DNA from: Sinotaia quadrata
Taxonomy: Eukaryota > Mollusca > Gastropoda > Architaenioglossa > Viviparidae
Reading direction: 5' to 3'
Length of the DNA stretch: 64,000 nt
NCBI GenBank assembly: GCA_028829895.1
Contig: CM054180.1
Coordinates: 107,666,635-107,730,634, forward strand
Shown here: piece by piece, positions 23,473 to 35,637 of the stretch
Position numbering within the stretch: position 1 is the stretch's first letter
How the letters are laid out: each line of letters opens with the position of its first letter
Made by a program: the position numbers and the translations under genes
The notes under the pieces: model-generated
What the model was told of the DNA's origin: nothing
The model's input: the letters and a program-made list of their open reading frames with translations, nothing else
The model's database searches: none

Positions 23473-23792
23473 GTAAATGTGGGGTCGCTGTGAGGCTCTA
23501 GTAAGGACAGTTGCCACCTCCTGTTCTGGGAAAGATTCGGAAGGGCAACTACAGAGTATTGTCCCCTTGGCGCCTGATTTTAGAACTGACTACGAAAGCG
23601 GACCACAAAGAGGCTGGAACTATGGCCTGGTCTCCGAGCACGTAGACGCCATTTGAACATTTCCGTCAAAATGGCTGTAGACTTTAAGGCTTTTTAAAAA
23701 GCTTTAATCTCCTATTAAATGGTGAATACGTCATTCTGTCTAAAATGTTTTTAAAATATTTGATTTTGAAAGATTGATTAAAACTCGTTGGG

Positions 23793-23828
23793 TTATTTTA
23801 TTTTATTTTTTTTTTTTTTTTTTGGGGG
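23793..23828. repeat. Poly-T with terminal poly-G
   Basis: TTTTATTTTA leads into about 20 T and 6 G residues. Confidence 0.9.
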
Positions 23829-24380
23829 GAGGATAGTTTTGGTGATTTATTTATTACGGTTTGGAAGATCGTTGTATTCATAATAAAACTTTAGAGGTAG
23901 AAGACAAGTGTTCATTGTAACGCATGTGTTTTTGTTGTAGTGGTATACCACAGAGTTAAATGCTATAATTTGTTTGTTTTTGTTTTTATAAATATTTATT
24001 TGCTTCCTAATAGTTTTATGTCTGAACTTATTATTTCGGATGTTTTTATCTACGTTTGTTTTTTCTGTTGTTCCGGTTTATATGTTTAACTTTATTTATA
24101 TTTTGGAGGCTTTTTTGCTTCTATGAGTTTCTGCCTTATATGTAACTTGATATTGTATTGTAATATGCTTAGATTTTGATATAAGTGTTTCTCATAATGC
24201 TCTATTATAATATATTAAAGTTGGTGCTGTGCTACTAATTATATATTTTGGTGATGTATTAGATATGTAGCTTGGATTTGTATTATAATATTATATTATT
24301 TTTATTATTATTTTTATTAATTATTATTATATACCTTTGGGGTGGAGGACTTGTACTTATAGAGAGTTGGTGCTGTAGTG
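23829..24380. other. Very AT-rich stretch, nothing recognised
   Basis: T-rich on the + strand with dense stops. No gene or array signal. Confidence 0.55.
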
Positions 24381-24383
24381 TAA

Positions 24384-24441
24384 TGGATGGATGGATGGAT
24401 GAATGAATGGATGGATGAATGGATGGATGGATGGATGGATG
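24384..24441. repeat. (GGAT)n/(GAAT)n microsatellite
   Basis: GGAT tetramers with GAAT variants. Confidence 0.95.
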
Positions 24442-24647
24442 GGGAGAGAAAGAGCTTCATGTTGTATTATGAATAATACGGTACTGTGTTTTAAAATCAT
24501 AGTTGGTGCTGTATTATATGTATTTCTTTAAATTTTAAGTTGACCCTAATGACAAATGTTGATTCTTTAAAAATCTTTAAAAACAATCGCTCACTCACCA
24601 TCCTACTTTAGACCCGATAAGTCGAGAAACAAATATATGGAGGGTGA

Positions 24648-24700
24648 AAAGAAAGAAGAAAGAAAGAAAGAAAGAAAAAAAAAAAGAAAGAAAGAAAAAT
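24648..24700. repeat. (GAAA)n microsatellite, interrupted
   Basis: GAAA tetramers interrupted by a run of A. Confidence 0.92.
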
Positions 24701-25735
24701 AGTGAGATACAGGTCACATAGAGTTTGATTTGGAATGTGTGGTGGCCTTGTCATTCTTACACATGACGAGATCGCTAATGCAGAAGAACTATGTTGTAAC
24801 TGTAGCCCAGACATTTCCCCTGCTCCTGGTCACGTTTTTCCTTGAATGGATCGCCCAATCCTGAGCATAGCAAGGTCATTGGGTTGGTACGTCAAGTTAA
24901 GAAACAGAGTGGGGCAAGTTTATACAAACGGCTTTCATTTAGACACCATTCCCAAACAAATATGGAAAGTAACTTGTCAAAATTTTATTTTCAGCAAAAT
25001 GAAATATTTATGATTGAGAGTAGGATTTACAAATAAATTTTAAATTAAATAAACTGCAGGATAGATGTATATGAAAACTAATAACTAGGCATGTTGTTTA
25101 ATTCACTGATATTATGTAACGTCCACATATATTACATAATTTTAATTATTTTAAATATTTATTTATTTAGTGTATAGTTTTTGTCGGTGTACAACACATA
25201 ACCATTGTGTGTGAAAAAAGGCGAAACTATCTGGACATCGTGGGCCTTCAATGAAGACTATTCATTAGCTCTGATGTTTACAAAGCAGATTTAAAGTATG
25301 ATCTTTCACTTCGATTACATAATCAACTACTTTATGTCACTTCGATTAGATAATCAACTAGACACGTCTAATAAAATAATCAGCACTTTATGTGTCTGTA
25401 AGGTGGCTCCATGGAGTGACGTCATAAAACATCTTTCCTTGTTGTTAGCACTCTACGACACTCGGACTAAAGCTATTACTGCACTGTTGATAGGTTACTG
25501 ATTGTACTGCCCTGTTGTTAGGTTAGTGATTTTACTACCCTGTTGTTAAGGTTAGTGATTGTGTGTTCTTTTTCATGAGAGACCGCAAAAAATTCAAACT
25601 AGAAACTTTATGATGTAGTGAGATGCTCCATACAAGCCAACCCTCCCAGTTTCAAATTGCTAAAGGCATAGAATATATCAGAACGCCAGTTGTTGAAATG
25701 TGAATGAACAATACATCTCTACAACGAATTTTTTT

Positions 25736-26125
25736 TTTTAAAAGCTCGTGCCTTAAGCTCTTCGAACAACACGGCTGTAACACCGAGACCAGTTTTGAAG
25801 GAGGAGTCCACAAGCATCCGTGCGTGAGTCGTCAGAACGAGGCCCGCATTTCTGATCCCTAGCTCTCTCGCGCCCTCCACACACCTAGAATCCGCTAGGG
25901 CGTGGTTCCAGCCCTAAGGGATGTCACAGGGGTCCCGTGTCTTTTCCTTCTCTCGCCTTTGGGCCCCTGATGGTACCGAAGCAGCAGAGGAAGTGTCGCA
26001 CATGCGTACATGGTCAGAAAACGCCAGCAGGGTTCTACGTGGCTGTGTGGTTACCATCTGACACCCATGTCTTGCCTCTCTGATCTCCACGAAGCGTGAT
26101 AGCTTTGAAACCAGAGCTACTGCAA
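25736..26125. other. GC-rich unique island, possible exon or regulatory element
   Basis: About 390 bases of CpG-containing, non-repetitive sequence in AT-rich surroundings. A 37-codon frame on the + strand begins with an ATG near 25970 (MVPKQQRKCRTC...) and stops near 26080; it matches nothing I know. No convincing donor or acceptor pair frames a coding exon. A poly-G run ends the island at about 26140. Confidence 0.35.
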
Positions 26126-26639
26126 AGTAGATGGGGGGGGGGTTGACGTTGTACGATGCTTGCAGTTTCGATTTAATTTGTAGTTATCGTAAATTAATAT
26201 CAACACTCTCTCTCGTTTACTGCCCACTAAGTCTTTCACATTAAGCCTTTATAAGGCAGAACACGAGCCGTCAGGACGCGCTTGAAAAATGTTCATGAAA
26301 GCAATAAGATGTTACCAACAAACATCTACCTTTTATGCAACGGCCTTTACTAAAAGTATTGTTTTATTTGTTTTCACAATTTGCAAGTAATGGTTTTTTG
26401 GCTTGTTTTTGTTTTCCAGTCTGAATACTTTCTTGGAATGACGCAATTGATTATTTGGCCCGGCATTTTAATTGCCATTCGATAATTATTTTCATGAGGT
26501 TCTCTGAGACAGCAATTTCTGTTCATGAGAGCAATTTGTGTGTGTGTCTCAAGCTGTGAAATTCTCGCTCCTCTTCCTTCCCCATATATATTCATCTATT
26601 TTTATTTTTTCTTCTTTTTTTTTAACTGTTGTTAAGTAT

Positions 26640-26830
26640 AATCAATCAGTTGCTAGGTGCAGTCTTAAGAATACTGGCGGTCCAGACGCGCGTGCGTGCC
26701 GAGACAGTGGGGTCGCTCTTGTAAAGGAACAGAGCATTGCAGTGTGCCGAAGGGTATGTTGTGCAGCTGCGGGATGCGAATTGTTTGAAGATTCCCTCCC
26801 CTTGTCAAGCAACCTTATGCCTCAATGAAG
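26640..26830 (+). other. CpG-containing unique patch with an open frame
   Basis: GACGCGCGTGCGTGCC near 26684 resembles an NRF1-like GC palindrome. A + frame ending at 26828 crosses the patch and contains a cysteine cluster (CRRVCCAAAGC), but no domain is recognised and the upstream part of the frame is T-rich intergenic sequence. Confidence 0.25.
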
Positions 26831-27599
26831 CGTGAGACTATCATTGAGAAGCCACAGTGGGGCCAGAGAGAAAGAGGTAGCTTGGGTGGATGGCCTTAGA
26901 GGAAGGTCGGCGATAAGGGCTGACAGTAGAGAGAAGTGGTAGACGTTGGTTACAAGGAACAAAAAGTGTGGAACTAAACAAGCAAGTGCGGCAACAGCAG
27001 CCTGGCACTCGCACGTTCCTGTAACATGTCAACAGCTCTAAAATAAAAAATAAAAAAAGTGAAACACTTCAGGTGAGCCATTCCACTTGCGGACAGGTTG
27101 TGGCCCCAATCTAATTTGTAAATTATCCTTTCTGCCTCATTCCTGCAGAATCAAATCTGATCATTTTTTTTAATCCACAAAAATAAGAATCATATAATGA
27201 AAGACAATACACACAAACATGTATACACGCGTATGTATGCTTCGTCAGCAGGACGTGGTCGATAGTACCGTAATATAATAAACTTGACCTTCATCGGCAT
27301 TTCTTTCCAGATTCGATTTCAAATTCAAGATTGTGGAAGAAAAAAAATAATACAACCATCAAAACTCTCTTTGTGATGTGGTCTTTAGTTAGCTGGTGTA
27401 AAGTCATCCTTTCCATATATGGAGTATCCGTGTAAACAATCATTTCAACGCTAAAGAATTGAGTTATTGTCGACATTTATTCCATTTAATCAGTCAAAGA
27501 AAGTCTTATAATAACTGCGGTCTGATAAATAAAATTTACAATTCCATTCTCGCCTTTCATTGAAAAAGTATTACATAATTGTTTGACTTCAGGCTCAAG

Positions 27600-28135
27600 T
27601 GTGGTATTTTGAAATAAAAAAAAAAAAAGAACCAATTCGCTATCAAACAGTTCTGTTATTTGTGAAGAACAAGAATCAATTCGCTATCAAACAATTATGT
27701 TATTTGTGAAGAACAAGAATCAATTAATTATCAAACAGTTCTGTTATTTGTGAAGAACAAACCCCAGTTCGCCATCAAACATTTTTGTTGTTTTGAAGAA
27801 TACGAAACAATGCGCAGACAGTTCTGTTATTTGCGAAAACAAGAAACAATTCGCTATCAATCACCTCTGTGGTTCTTAGAAAACAAGAACCAATTCACTA
27901 TAAAACAGTTCTGTTATTTGTGAAGAACAAGAAACAATTCGCTATCAAACAGTTCTGTTGTTCTTAAAAAATAAGAACCAATTCACTATCAAACAGTTCT
28001 GTTATTTGTGAAGAACAAGAAACAATTCGCTATCAAACAGCTCTGTTGTTCTTAAAAAATAAGAACCAATGCGCTATCCAACAGTTCTGTTATTTGTGAA
28101 GAATAAGAACAAATTCGCCATCAAGCAACTAATAA
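27600..28135. repeat. Minisatellite, about 43-50-bp variable unit, 10-11 copies
   Basis: CAATTCGCTATCAAACAGTT followed by CTGTTATTTGTGAAGAACAAGAA recurs. Later copies alternate with a variant containing GTTCTTAAAAAATAAGAACC, giving a dimeric pattern near 27,930-28,080. Confidence 0.9.
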
Positions 28136-28142
28136 CTTTGTC

Positions 28143-28171
28143 TTTTGTGTGTGTGTGGGGGGGGGGGGGAA
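28143..28171. repeat. (GT)n to poly-G tract
   Basis: TGTGTGTG passes into about 13 G residues. Confidence 0.92.
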
Positions 28172-28442
28172 GCACTCCTACAAGAAATGCATTTTGTACC
28201 TTGTACATTCAAACTCTTGTTTTAGTATAGCGTGCGTCCAACAGCCACTGAACTGCAGTCCAGTATACTAAGCTGTATACGTAGAGCTGAGTTCTGCTGT
28301 TTTTAGCGACACCAGAACATTATGCAATGGATTCTTCGCATAACTCAGTAAAGATGTTACAATCCAGACTGAACAACACGTTCCACACAACATCCGGGCA
28401 CACCCGTACTTACTGCAGTACAAGAAGTACTAAAGTGAAGCA

Positions 28443-28818
28443 AATATAGAAGTATGAACAGATTTGCACCGATACAAAGTGGGATAAACAGAAGTATGAA
28501 CAGATTTGCACTGATACAAAGTTAGACAAACACAGAAGTATGAACAGATTTGCAGAGATACAAAGTGGGACAGACACAGAAGTATGAAGAGATTTGCAGA
28601 GATACAAAGTGGGACAGACACAGAAGTATGAAGAGATTTGCAGAGATACAAAGTGGGACAGACACAGAAGTATGAAGAGATTTGCAGAGATACAAAGTGG
28701 GACAGACACAGAAGTATGAAGAGATTTGCAGAGATACAAAGTGGGACAGACACAGAAGTATGAAGAGATTTGCAGAGATACAAAGTGGGACGGACACAGA
28801 AGTATGAACAGATTTGCA
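28443..28818. repeat. Minisatellite, 44-bp unit, about 8-9 copies
   Basis: CAGAAGTATGAAGAGATTTG recurs every 44 bp (28577, 28621 and on), each followed by CAGAGATACAAAGTGGGACAGACA. Outer copies carry AACAGATTTGCAC instead. All three minus-strand frames are open through the array because the unit lacks stops; this is a property of the repeat. Confidence 0.95.
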
Positions 28819-29360
28819 CGGACAGAAAGCTCGCTGCTATCGTCAATTATAATTATAGGTCCAGACGACCACTCGTGTTGGGTGTGTTGTTTCCCTACTG
28901 TGTTAATCGTTTCCAGTAGGTTGTTACGGAATAAGAGCAAAAATTTAAATGAGAAGAAAACAGTTTTGATTGATCACATTCGTTTGTTTAATAATATGCT
29001 TATACAAGGGATTGGTGAGTATTACTTTGCACAAATTTGACTAACATGTTATAACCGTTTCAAGCCATGGCAATTATTTTTATGCGTTATGTGGTTAGCT
29101 GGAACTTATATGCAGTCAGTTTGAAATAAAGACTGTAGAATAAATATCAATTAAGTATGGTTTTCGTATTTTGGGGAGGTTATATGTCACACGCGAATCT
29201 TACCAATGACATTTTATTTTCAAAATATTTATCTAACAATCTCATTTGGAATGAGTATGTAATCTAACTGTTAAACCTGGGGGAAAAAAATCAAATGTCA
29301 AGGTCACGTTCTCATACCCTAGAGCTAATGTGACTTTCAGTACGTTCATAAACGTATATA

Positions 29361-29363
<3 letters not shown>

Positions 29364-29438
<75 letters not shown>

Positions 29439-29450
29439 CGTGCGTGCGCG
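29364..29450. repeat. (GT)n/(GCGT)n microsatellite
   Basis: Pure GT to about 29434, then GCGTGCGTGCGCGCGC. Confidence 0.97.
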
Positions 29451-29534
29451 CGCCTATGTCTATGATTATGATGCATGTATGTATTGTTAGGTATGGATAT
29501 ATGTAGGAATATGTGTGTATTCAATATCAGCTAC

Positions 29535-29588
29535 AACCGATCTTGTCGCTTCTACTTCTCTACACCTACACTAGCGACAAGATCGGTT
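29535..29588. other. Perfect 16-bp inverted repeat with 22-base loop
   Basis: AACCGATCTTGTCGCT (29535-29550) is the exact reverse complement of AGCGACAAGATCGGTT (29573-29588). Beyond the perfect stem about seven of the next eleven positions can still pair, so the hairpin can extend to roughly 29525-29599. The loop is pyrimidine-rich and unrelated. Possibilities include a small-RNA precursor, a palindromic protein-binding site or the remains of a mobile element; the sequence alone does not decide. Confidence 0.6.
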
Positions 29589-29601
29589 CTTGTTGCTCTA
29601 A

Positions 29602-29802
29602 AATAATCCTTGCCGTTTTATTTGGGAATTGTCTGGAAAAGATAATAGTAGAGCAGAGAGAATAGAGCTACAAAAGTCAAATCAAGAGAGCGTCAGAAAA
29701 TCTGTAGCGTCCACTAGGAAAAATGTGAATAGTGCTAATTCCAGTAACGGCGATCTACAAATATTAAAATGTATTGTTGCCAAGAGGAGAGTGATGACAT
29801 AA
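29602..29802 (+). other. Unrecognised 66-codon open frame without ATG start
   Basis: Open between a TAA at 29599 and a TAA at 29800, directly after the hairpin. The peptide is hydrophilic, with stretches such as KDNSRAERIELQKSN and STRKNVNSANSSNGD, more protein-like than most frames here. There is no ATG near its start, no clear acceptor, and no recognised family. It may be a chance frame. Confidence 0.12.
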
Positions 29803-30600
29803 TTTCAGCGAGGACAAATAAGAAAATTCATTTCGGTAGGATGCTTGTATTGACATTGATGCTTTGGTTGTGGTTCCGGAAGAAGAAAAGGAAATCGCTT
29901 GCTCCACCACATGTTGGCAGTGCAGAAAATAATTAGTCTATCTTTGCATTCTTTACCTCGCGTAATGTAAACAGCGCTAATAATTATCGATCCTCTACCT
30001 TGAAAACTCCACCACGAAGACCGCATAAGGAAGATTACCTTTTGAATGCAGAGTCGATATATTAACCGCAAACTAAAAAAAATAAGAAAGGATCGATGGA
30101 AGCGTTTTAATAAACACATTTTTGCAGTTCCCTGTCGCCTCATGCCCGCCTATCTCTGCCAATCAGGACTAGCTTCTTAGCCGACAATAGCTTTTCACGA
30201 ATCGGGTAGAGAATTGATTTTCTTTTTACCGCTCTCTCCGTTCTTTTGTGTTGTTCTTTACGAACGTACAAATATAAAACTGAGTAAACTGGACGAAAGA
30301 TGGGCAAAATGAAAATAGACTGAAAAACAAACCCAAGCACATCAAAAGCAAATCCTTAATTTCTACAGCTTCTTCCATCACTTTGGGAAAAGGATTTTTG
30401 TCATTGTTGCATTATTTGTTAACTCATTCCAAACTTATAGGAAAACTGAAAAAGAAACACTGCAAACAACACTTTGCAAATAAGATAAATTTACGATTCG
30501 GCATTGGCTTTGCTTTTTCGTTTTTTTTTCTGGTTTGCTGAGTAGCTGCTAGATTTTTGAGTGATTAGCTCTTGACTAATACGTCTAACCAGTTTTGTTC
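29803..30600. other. Unique stretch with minus-strand open frames, not recognised
   Basis: Two abutting minus-strand frames (30340 to 30140, 66 codons; 30143 to 29805, 112 codons) cover a non-repetitive region. Both are rich in hydrophobic and basic residues typical of translated AT-rich DNA. I do not consider them genes. Confidence 0.3.
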
Positions 30601-30605
30601 GTTGT

Positions 30606-30719
30606 GGTTTTGTAGCTGATTGTGGTGTTGTAGCTGCTTGTGGTGTTGTAGCTGCTTGTGGTGTTGTAGATGATTGTAGTGTTGTAGCTGATTATGGTGT
30701 TGTAGCTGATTGTGATTGT
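30606..30719. repeat. Short tandem repeat, 18-bp unit, about 6 copies
   Basis: TGTGGTGTTGTAGCTGCT and its GATTGT variant recur. Confidence 0.93.
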
Positions 30720-30959
30720 ATAATTGTTTTATTAGTTGCGTTCTTGTTTCATTTTTTTATTATTATCTCTTAAAATTTTGTTTATTGTTTGACTTATTTA
30801 GATTTGCGGGAAGTTGGAGTAAATTGAATGTATATATTAGCAACACCTATAACTGCTCAAAACTTCTGCAAGATGCCTGTAGCCACTCCGACGGACTGGA
30901 AACTGCACGCTACCCATTCGTCTTAGAGTTCAAATCCACAGTAAATTGGCATCGCTAGC

Positions 30960-32029
30960 AAGTATCCAGAAGAAAATAAATTATAGACTGTTGTCACTAT
31001 TTTAACGGGCAAGCTTTGCTATAAACTGCTTAATGACTGTCAGCACAGATGTAAGAGTCAATTACACTGACTGTGGACATACTTGTAAGATCTGCTCATC
31101 TATAGAATGAATGCCATCACCCATGTCTGACCAGAGAGTTGGGCTGAAGTCATTTGATGAGCAATGTAACTGGGCCGCTGGGCTGAAGTCGTTTGATGAG
31201 CATGTCTGGTGCACAACAAAACAGGACATTAATTGTGATGCCTTAATGTGACTGCTTTCTAACGCGAGTATGTTAGTCAGTCATGGGTTTAGACTCAACA
31301 GTCCTAATAATAATCAGTAGTTATTAATAGCGTTCATGTAACTGTGTCTAAATGTAAAATGTGCTTCTTAATACTGGGGATTATATTTATCTCCTGTACA
31401 TAATGTAACACACTTCTAAAGAGGACTGGTTCTACGACATGGCAGTCTCCACCCCCCCCCACCCACCCCCTACACACACACAACACTTGTCATCATATGA
31501 CAAATAAACACTTCTAGTTAACATTGATCTGATATACCACCGTATACTTTGTGTGGAACACTCACTTTCAAGGGTTCTCTTTTATGCCCAGTTTAATCAT
31601 TATGCAATGGCCCTACCACAACAAATGAACTTTTCTCTCAATATACAATACCAAAGGAGTAGATGAACAATACAAAAAGAAAATAATAATTTATTTCAAC
31701 ACTATAAATTTGTCACACATACTACACAACATATAGTTTTGAGTCAAAATATAAAATATAGACGTAGTCAAATACATATATAAATCGGAAATTCAGTTAT
31801 AATCTAGCTTGCTGTCCTAGTTTAGAGAATAGTGTTCAATTGTGACAGCCAAATACTAAGGTTCACCTCAATACTCGCTAAATGATATTCTACTGTTAAA
31901 TTAGGGACAATCAGCACATATTAACTTATTAACAGTCACAGAAATAATGAAGGAAAAATAAGACAGTTGTTTTAAGGTATGCAGCCTGCAGGGCTATCTC
32001 CTTCATGCATAGTGGTGGTGGTGTAGCAA
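30960..32029. other. Intergenic stretch, C-rich tract only
   Basis: A small duplication, GGGCTGAAGTCRTTTGATGA, occurs near 31142 and 31181. A C-rich tract (CCACCCCCCCCCCACCCACC) lies near 31449. No gene was recognised. Confidence 0.5.
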
Positions 32030-32213
32030 AATTTTGTCAGTGGCAATGTTTTGGTAGTCACTTTACCAAATGTTGTCCTTATTAAGGTCAAAATTATGTC
32101 AGTGGCAATGTTTTGGTAGTCACTTTACCAAATGTTGTCCTATTAAGGTCAAAATTATGTCAGTGGCAATGTTTTGGTAGTCACTTTACCAAATGTTGTC
32201 CTTATTAAGGTCA
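32030..32213. repeat. Tandem repeat, about 61-bp unit, 3 copies
   Basis: GTCAGTGGCAATGTTTTGGT and ACTTTACCAAATGTTGTCCT recur in order, starting near 32037, 32099 and 32160. Confidence 0.95.
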
Positions 32214-33779
32214 GAAGAAAAGTTGAAATCTTGTTGATTACTGAACCAGGCAAACAAAAAAACGGAGCCAGGAAAGCCACAAGACAACAATGAAGGAAAG
32301 AAGACAAGGGCGAGGTGCTGCTGTTATTCCTGTAGCGACAAGGACTTGTCTTGTAAGAGTCTGATTTAACTCATGTTATTTATTCTTACTATAACCTAAC
32401 TCATCAGATTATTCTAGTAAGTACAGTATCTAATTATCTCAGTTCTCTGGGCCTCATCCAATTAACATTTTGTCATCACTGGCCACAGCATCCTCTTATT
32501 AAATTAAAATCAAACCACATACTCCCCTTGCATATTACAAATACACACACACAATTGTTACAATTAACAAGCGTAGTGTTCTTTACAAATTAAATCACAC
32601 TTCCTACAAGCGTAGTGTTCTTTAGAAACTAGACTGCACTAAATAATCTTCTTACAAAGATTCCAAATTACATCATACGAAATAATTATAATTAAACAAA
32701 GGTATCAGCTTTCACAGACCAAAGTATGCTGCAAAATTTCCAAATTATTATGACTATATTCTCCAAAATATAACTTGGTCGAGTTAAAGCATGCTATGTA
32801 GCATCCAACAGTGACTTCACACATTATTTACAAAAATATATTTTGTAACAATTCATGTAGTATTGTCCCTTATCTCACATAGAAAATATATAGCACTTAA
32901 GACTGTTACTGGATCTTTAGTCTCCTTCCAATGATAACTTGGTAAAGAGAATGTGATATGAAGCATGTTAAATATACTCTTGAAGAGAATCACCAGGAAG
33001 AAAGACAAACTGGAAGAAAAGGCTTCAGTAATCCTTACAAGTATAATATTTCAGTACAAGAAATCAACATTTGAATGAGATTTCAAGGATTTATGACATA
33101 ACAGTCTCTGCAGTTGAAAGTCAGTAGTTCATTATAGGTCAGTGAACTTTGACATTTTGGAGAGGAGAAGAAGGTACAGACAAATACGTGTTACTGCTGC
33201 TATGAGTTAACAACAACAGAATTTCTCAAGAAGTCGCAACCTATTATGTTTCAACATTTCCATCTAAAGAACAAAAGCGGAAACAATTCATTGTGTGTAG
33301 TTCGCATTATTCCACAGAATCGCAAATATTACTTGAAATATTTAAGCGACTGCCTTCTTTTCACAGAGACACATTCATTGCAATAAAGATCTTTAGCTTA
33401 CTTAAAAACATATTTCAAGCAAGATATTATAATTAATGTGATATCGTATTTCTCAGTTACATTAATTAGCTCATGGAAAAATAGAGGAAATCTGCTTCTT
33501 TGAATAAATCTTTCACATGCAAGTAGTGGTCGAAGCATTACCATATTTGCCTGGGAAACAGGAAATCAATAATATACTTTTATGCGCATTTATTTCTCTT
33601 GTCTTGAAAGTCAGGTAAACATAATGAAAGCGAGTGAGTTCAGTCTGCAAAACTATCACAAATAATTATGAAGTGAACGCACAACCGGGCAAAAATAAAA
33701 GGTATTCTGTTGAGTAGGTGCAAAGTATGGGGAAAGGTGCGTTGCAGAATCTTTAATATCCTCATTAAGATTGGTAAGC
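32214..33779. other. AT-rich intergenic stretch, nothing recognised
   Basis: A short duplicated AAGCGTAGTGTTCTTTA segment occurs at about 32570 and 32608. The remainder has frequent stops in all frames and no motif clusters that I can support. Confidence 0.5.
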
Positions 33780-33784
33780 AATTG

Positions 33785-34125
33785 TTTCCTCATCTGATCC
33801 TATGTAACTCAGTTTGCACATTCTCACTTGAAACATGCCCCTGCATCTGATCCTATGTACACCAGTTTGCACATTCTCATTTTAGACAAGTCTCTACAAG
33901 TGATCATCTGTAACAGTTTGCACATTCTCAGTTTAGACATTGATCTATATCTGACCCTATGTAACCCAGTTTACACATTCTCACTTGAAACATGCCCCTA
34001 CATCTGATCCTATGTAACCCAGTTTACACATTCTCACTTGAAACATGCCCCTACATCTGATCCTATGTAACCCAGTTTGCACATTCTCACTTGAAACATG
34101 CCCCTACATCTGATCCTATGTAACT
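33785..34125. repeat. Minisatellite, 53-bp unit, about 6 copies
   Basis: GTAACCCAGTTTACACATTC recurs at 33961 and 34014, followed by TCACTTGAAACATGCCCCTA. The first copies are shorter or diverged. Confidence 0.94.
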
Positions 34126-35113
34126 CAATTCCCAGTCTTGCTATGCCTATTCGAGAACAAGTGTAGCGAGTATGTCTATAGCAGGCATTGACATTTCGAA
34201 GTATTTCTTTATATATATATACTTTTAAAAAATGAACAGTTTTCTAACTGGACAGACAGACAAACAGAGAGACATAGGTAAACAGAAAATAAGAGATAGA
34301 CGAAGAGAGACAAGAGAGTTACTGACAGATATTATGAATGAGAGAAATACTGAAAAATAGACAGAGACGGGTGGAAGGAAGGAACCCACGTCTGAATACG
34401 AGATATGAGTGTTGATAGAAAATGGGTTTGAAAGATGTGATAAAATCATGAATATTAATAAGTGATAAATCGTTTCTAGTTGTATCATGTAATTTCAATG
34501 AATGAAAAAGTTAGGCCGAGGAAAGATGGGTGGAATCTTCAGATTGAAAACCCAGTGTACAGTTCCAAATTTTGTTTCCTTTTTCAATCAAAATACACTC
34601 AAAGAGTGAAGTATGAGTGTCTCCTTCTACTGAAGGTGAAAGTAGTTGATCATTTTCTTAGAAGATCAAAATTAGACCCTTGGCTTAACAAAAGTAAAAT
34701 CGCTTTTGTATTGCTTGTATGAATTGGATGAATGACTAGGATATTTACATTATAAAGAAAAGTACTTTTATTATAAATATTTCTAGTGCTATTTGTTTGC
34801 AGACCTCCAGATTTAAATAAATAAACAATTTTTATGATAAATGCAGTGTACTTAAGAGCCATGTTTCCACTTTTGATTCTCTTCATTCAACTTCTTGCCA
34901 TTGTTGTAAAATAAGAAATTGTGACATTAAGAAGATATTGCTGAGAGTTGTTCATGTGTCGTCAGTATTATTGCTGCAATGTTTCCAATTGTTTTCCCAA
35001 GAGAATGAAAATTTTTGACATTAGAGTGCAAAACTAAAACTTTATGATTACTTAAATCTAAAAACATTCATTTGAGCAGACGCATTATATAGTGAAGTAC
35101 TGTTGAAGGATGA
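34126..35113. other. Intergenic stretch, nothing recognised
   Basis: A degenerate GACAGACA/GAGA purine-rich patch lies near 34250-34380. Open frames of 80-87 codons here match nothing I know. Confidence 0.5.
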
Positions 35114-35363
35114 TGACAGACTATATCCTGATGTACTAGTAGAGTATTTTGATCTATGACAGACTATATCCTGATGTACTAGTAGAGTATTTTGATCTAT
35201 GACAGACTATATCCTGATGTACTAGTAGAGTATTTTGATCTATGACAGACTATATCCTGATGTACTAGTAGAGTATTTTGATCTATGACAGACTATATCC
35301 TGATGTACTAGTAGAGTATTTTGATCTATGACAGACTATATCCTGATGTACTAGTAGAGTATT
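35114..35363. repeat. Minisatellite, 43-bp unit, 6 copies
   Basis: TGACAGACTATATCCTGATG starts at 35114 and 35157 and then every 43 bp, followed by TACTAGTAGAGTATTTTGATC. The copies appear identical, indicating very recent amplification. Confidence 0.97.
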
Positions 35364-35637
35364 TTGCCCTTGATCTATATCTGAAGTATTGTTGACCTTT
35401 CCCTTTTTAATTAAATCTTTGTTAGTTGTTTCCACCTTTCATATCAATTACTGTTGCATAATTTATTTTTGTTTGTTTGTCATGAACTCTAATAATAATT
35501 TAGTTAGATCATCTTCTTTATTTAGTCTATTTGTGTCTATTTTTTCATCAGTTGCTGAGTGGGGTTCTGAGTTAGCTGAATGGCAACCTTACCCCACCCC
35601 CAGATAACTTGTAACACACTTGACTGGAGAGATCTGC

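Noticed and set aside
30840..30960. GAGTTCAAATCC near 30926 as a Pol III B box (tRNA or SINE)
   Set aside because: No A box at suitable distance and no cloverleaf can be drawn.
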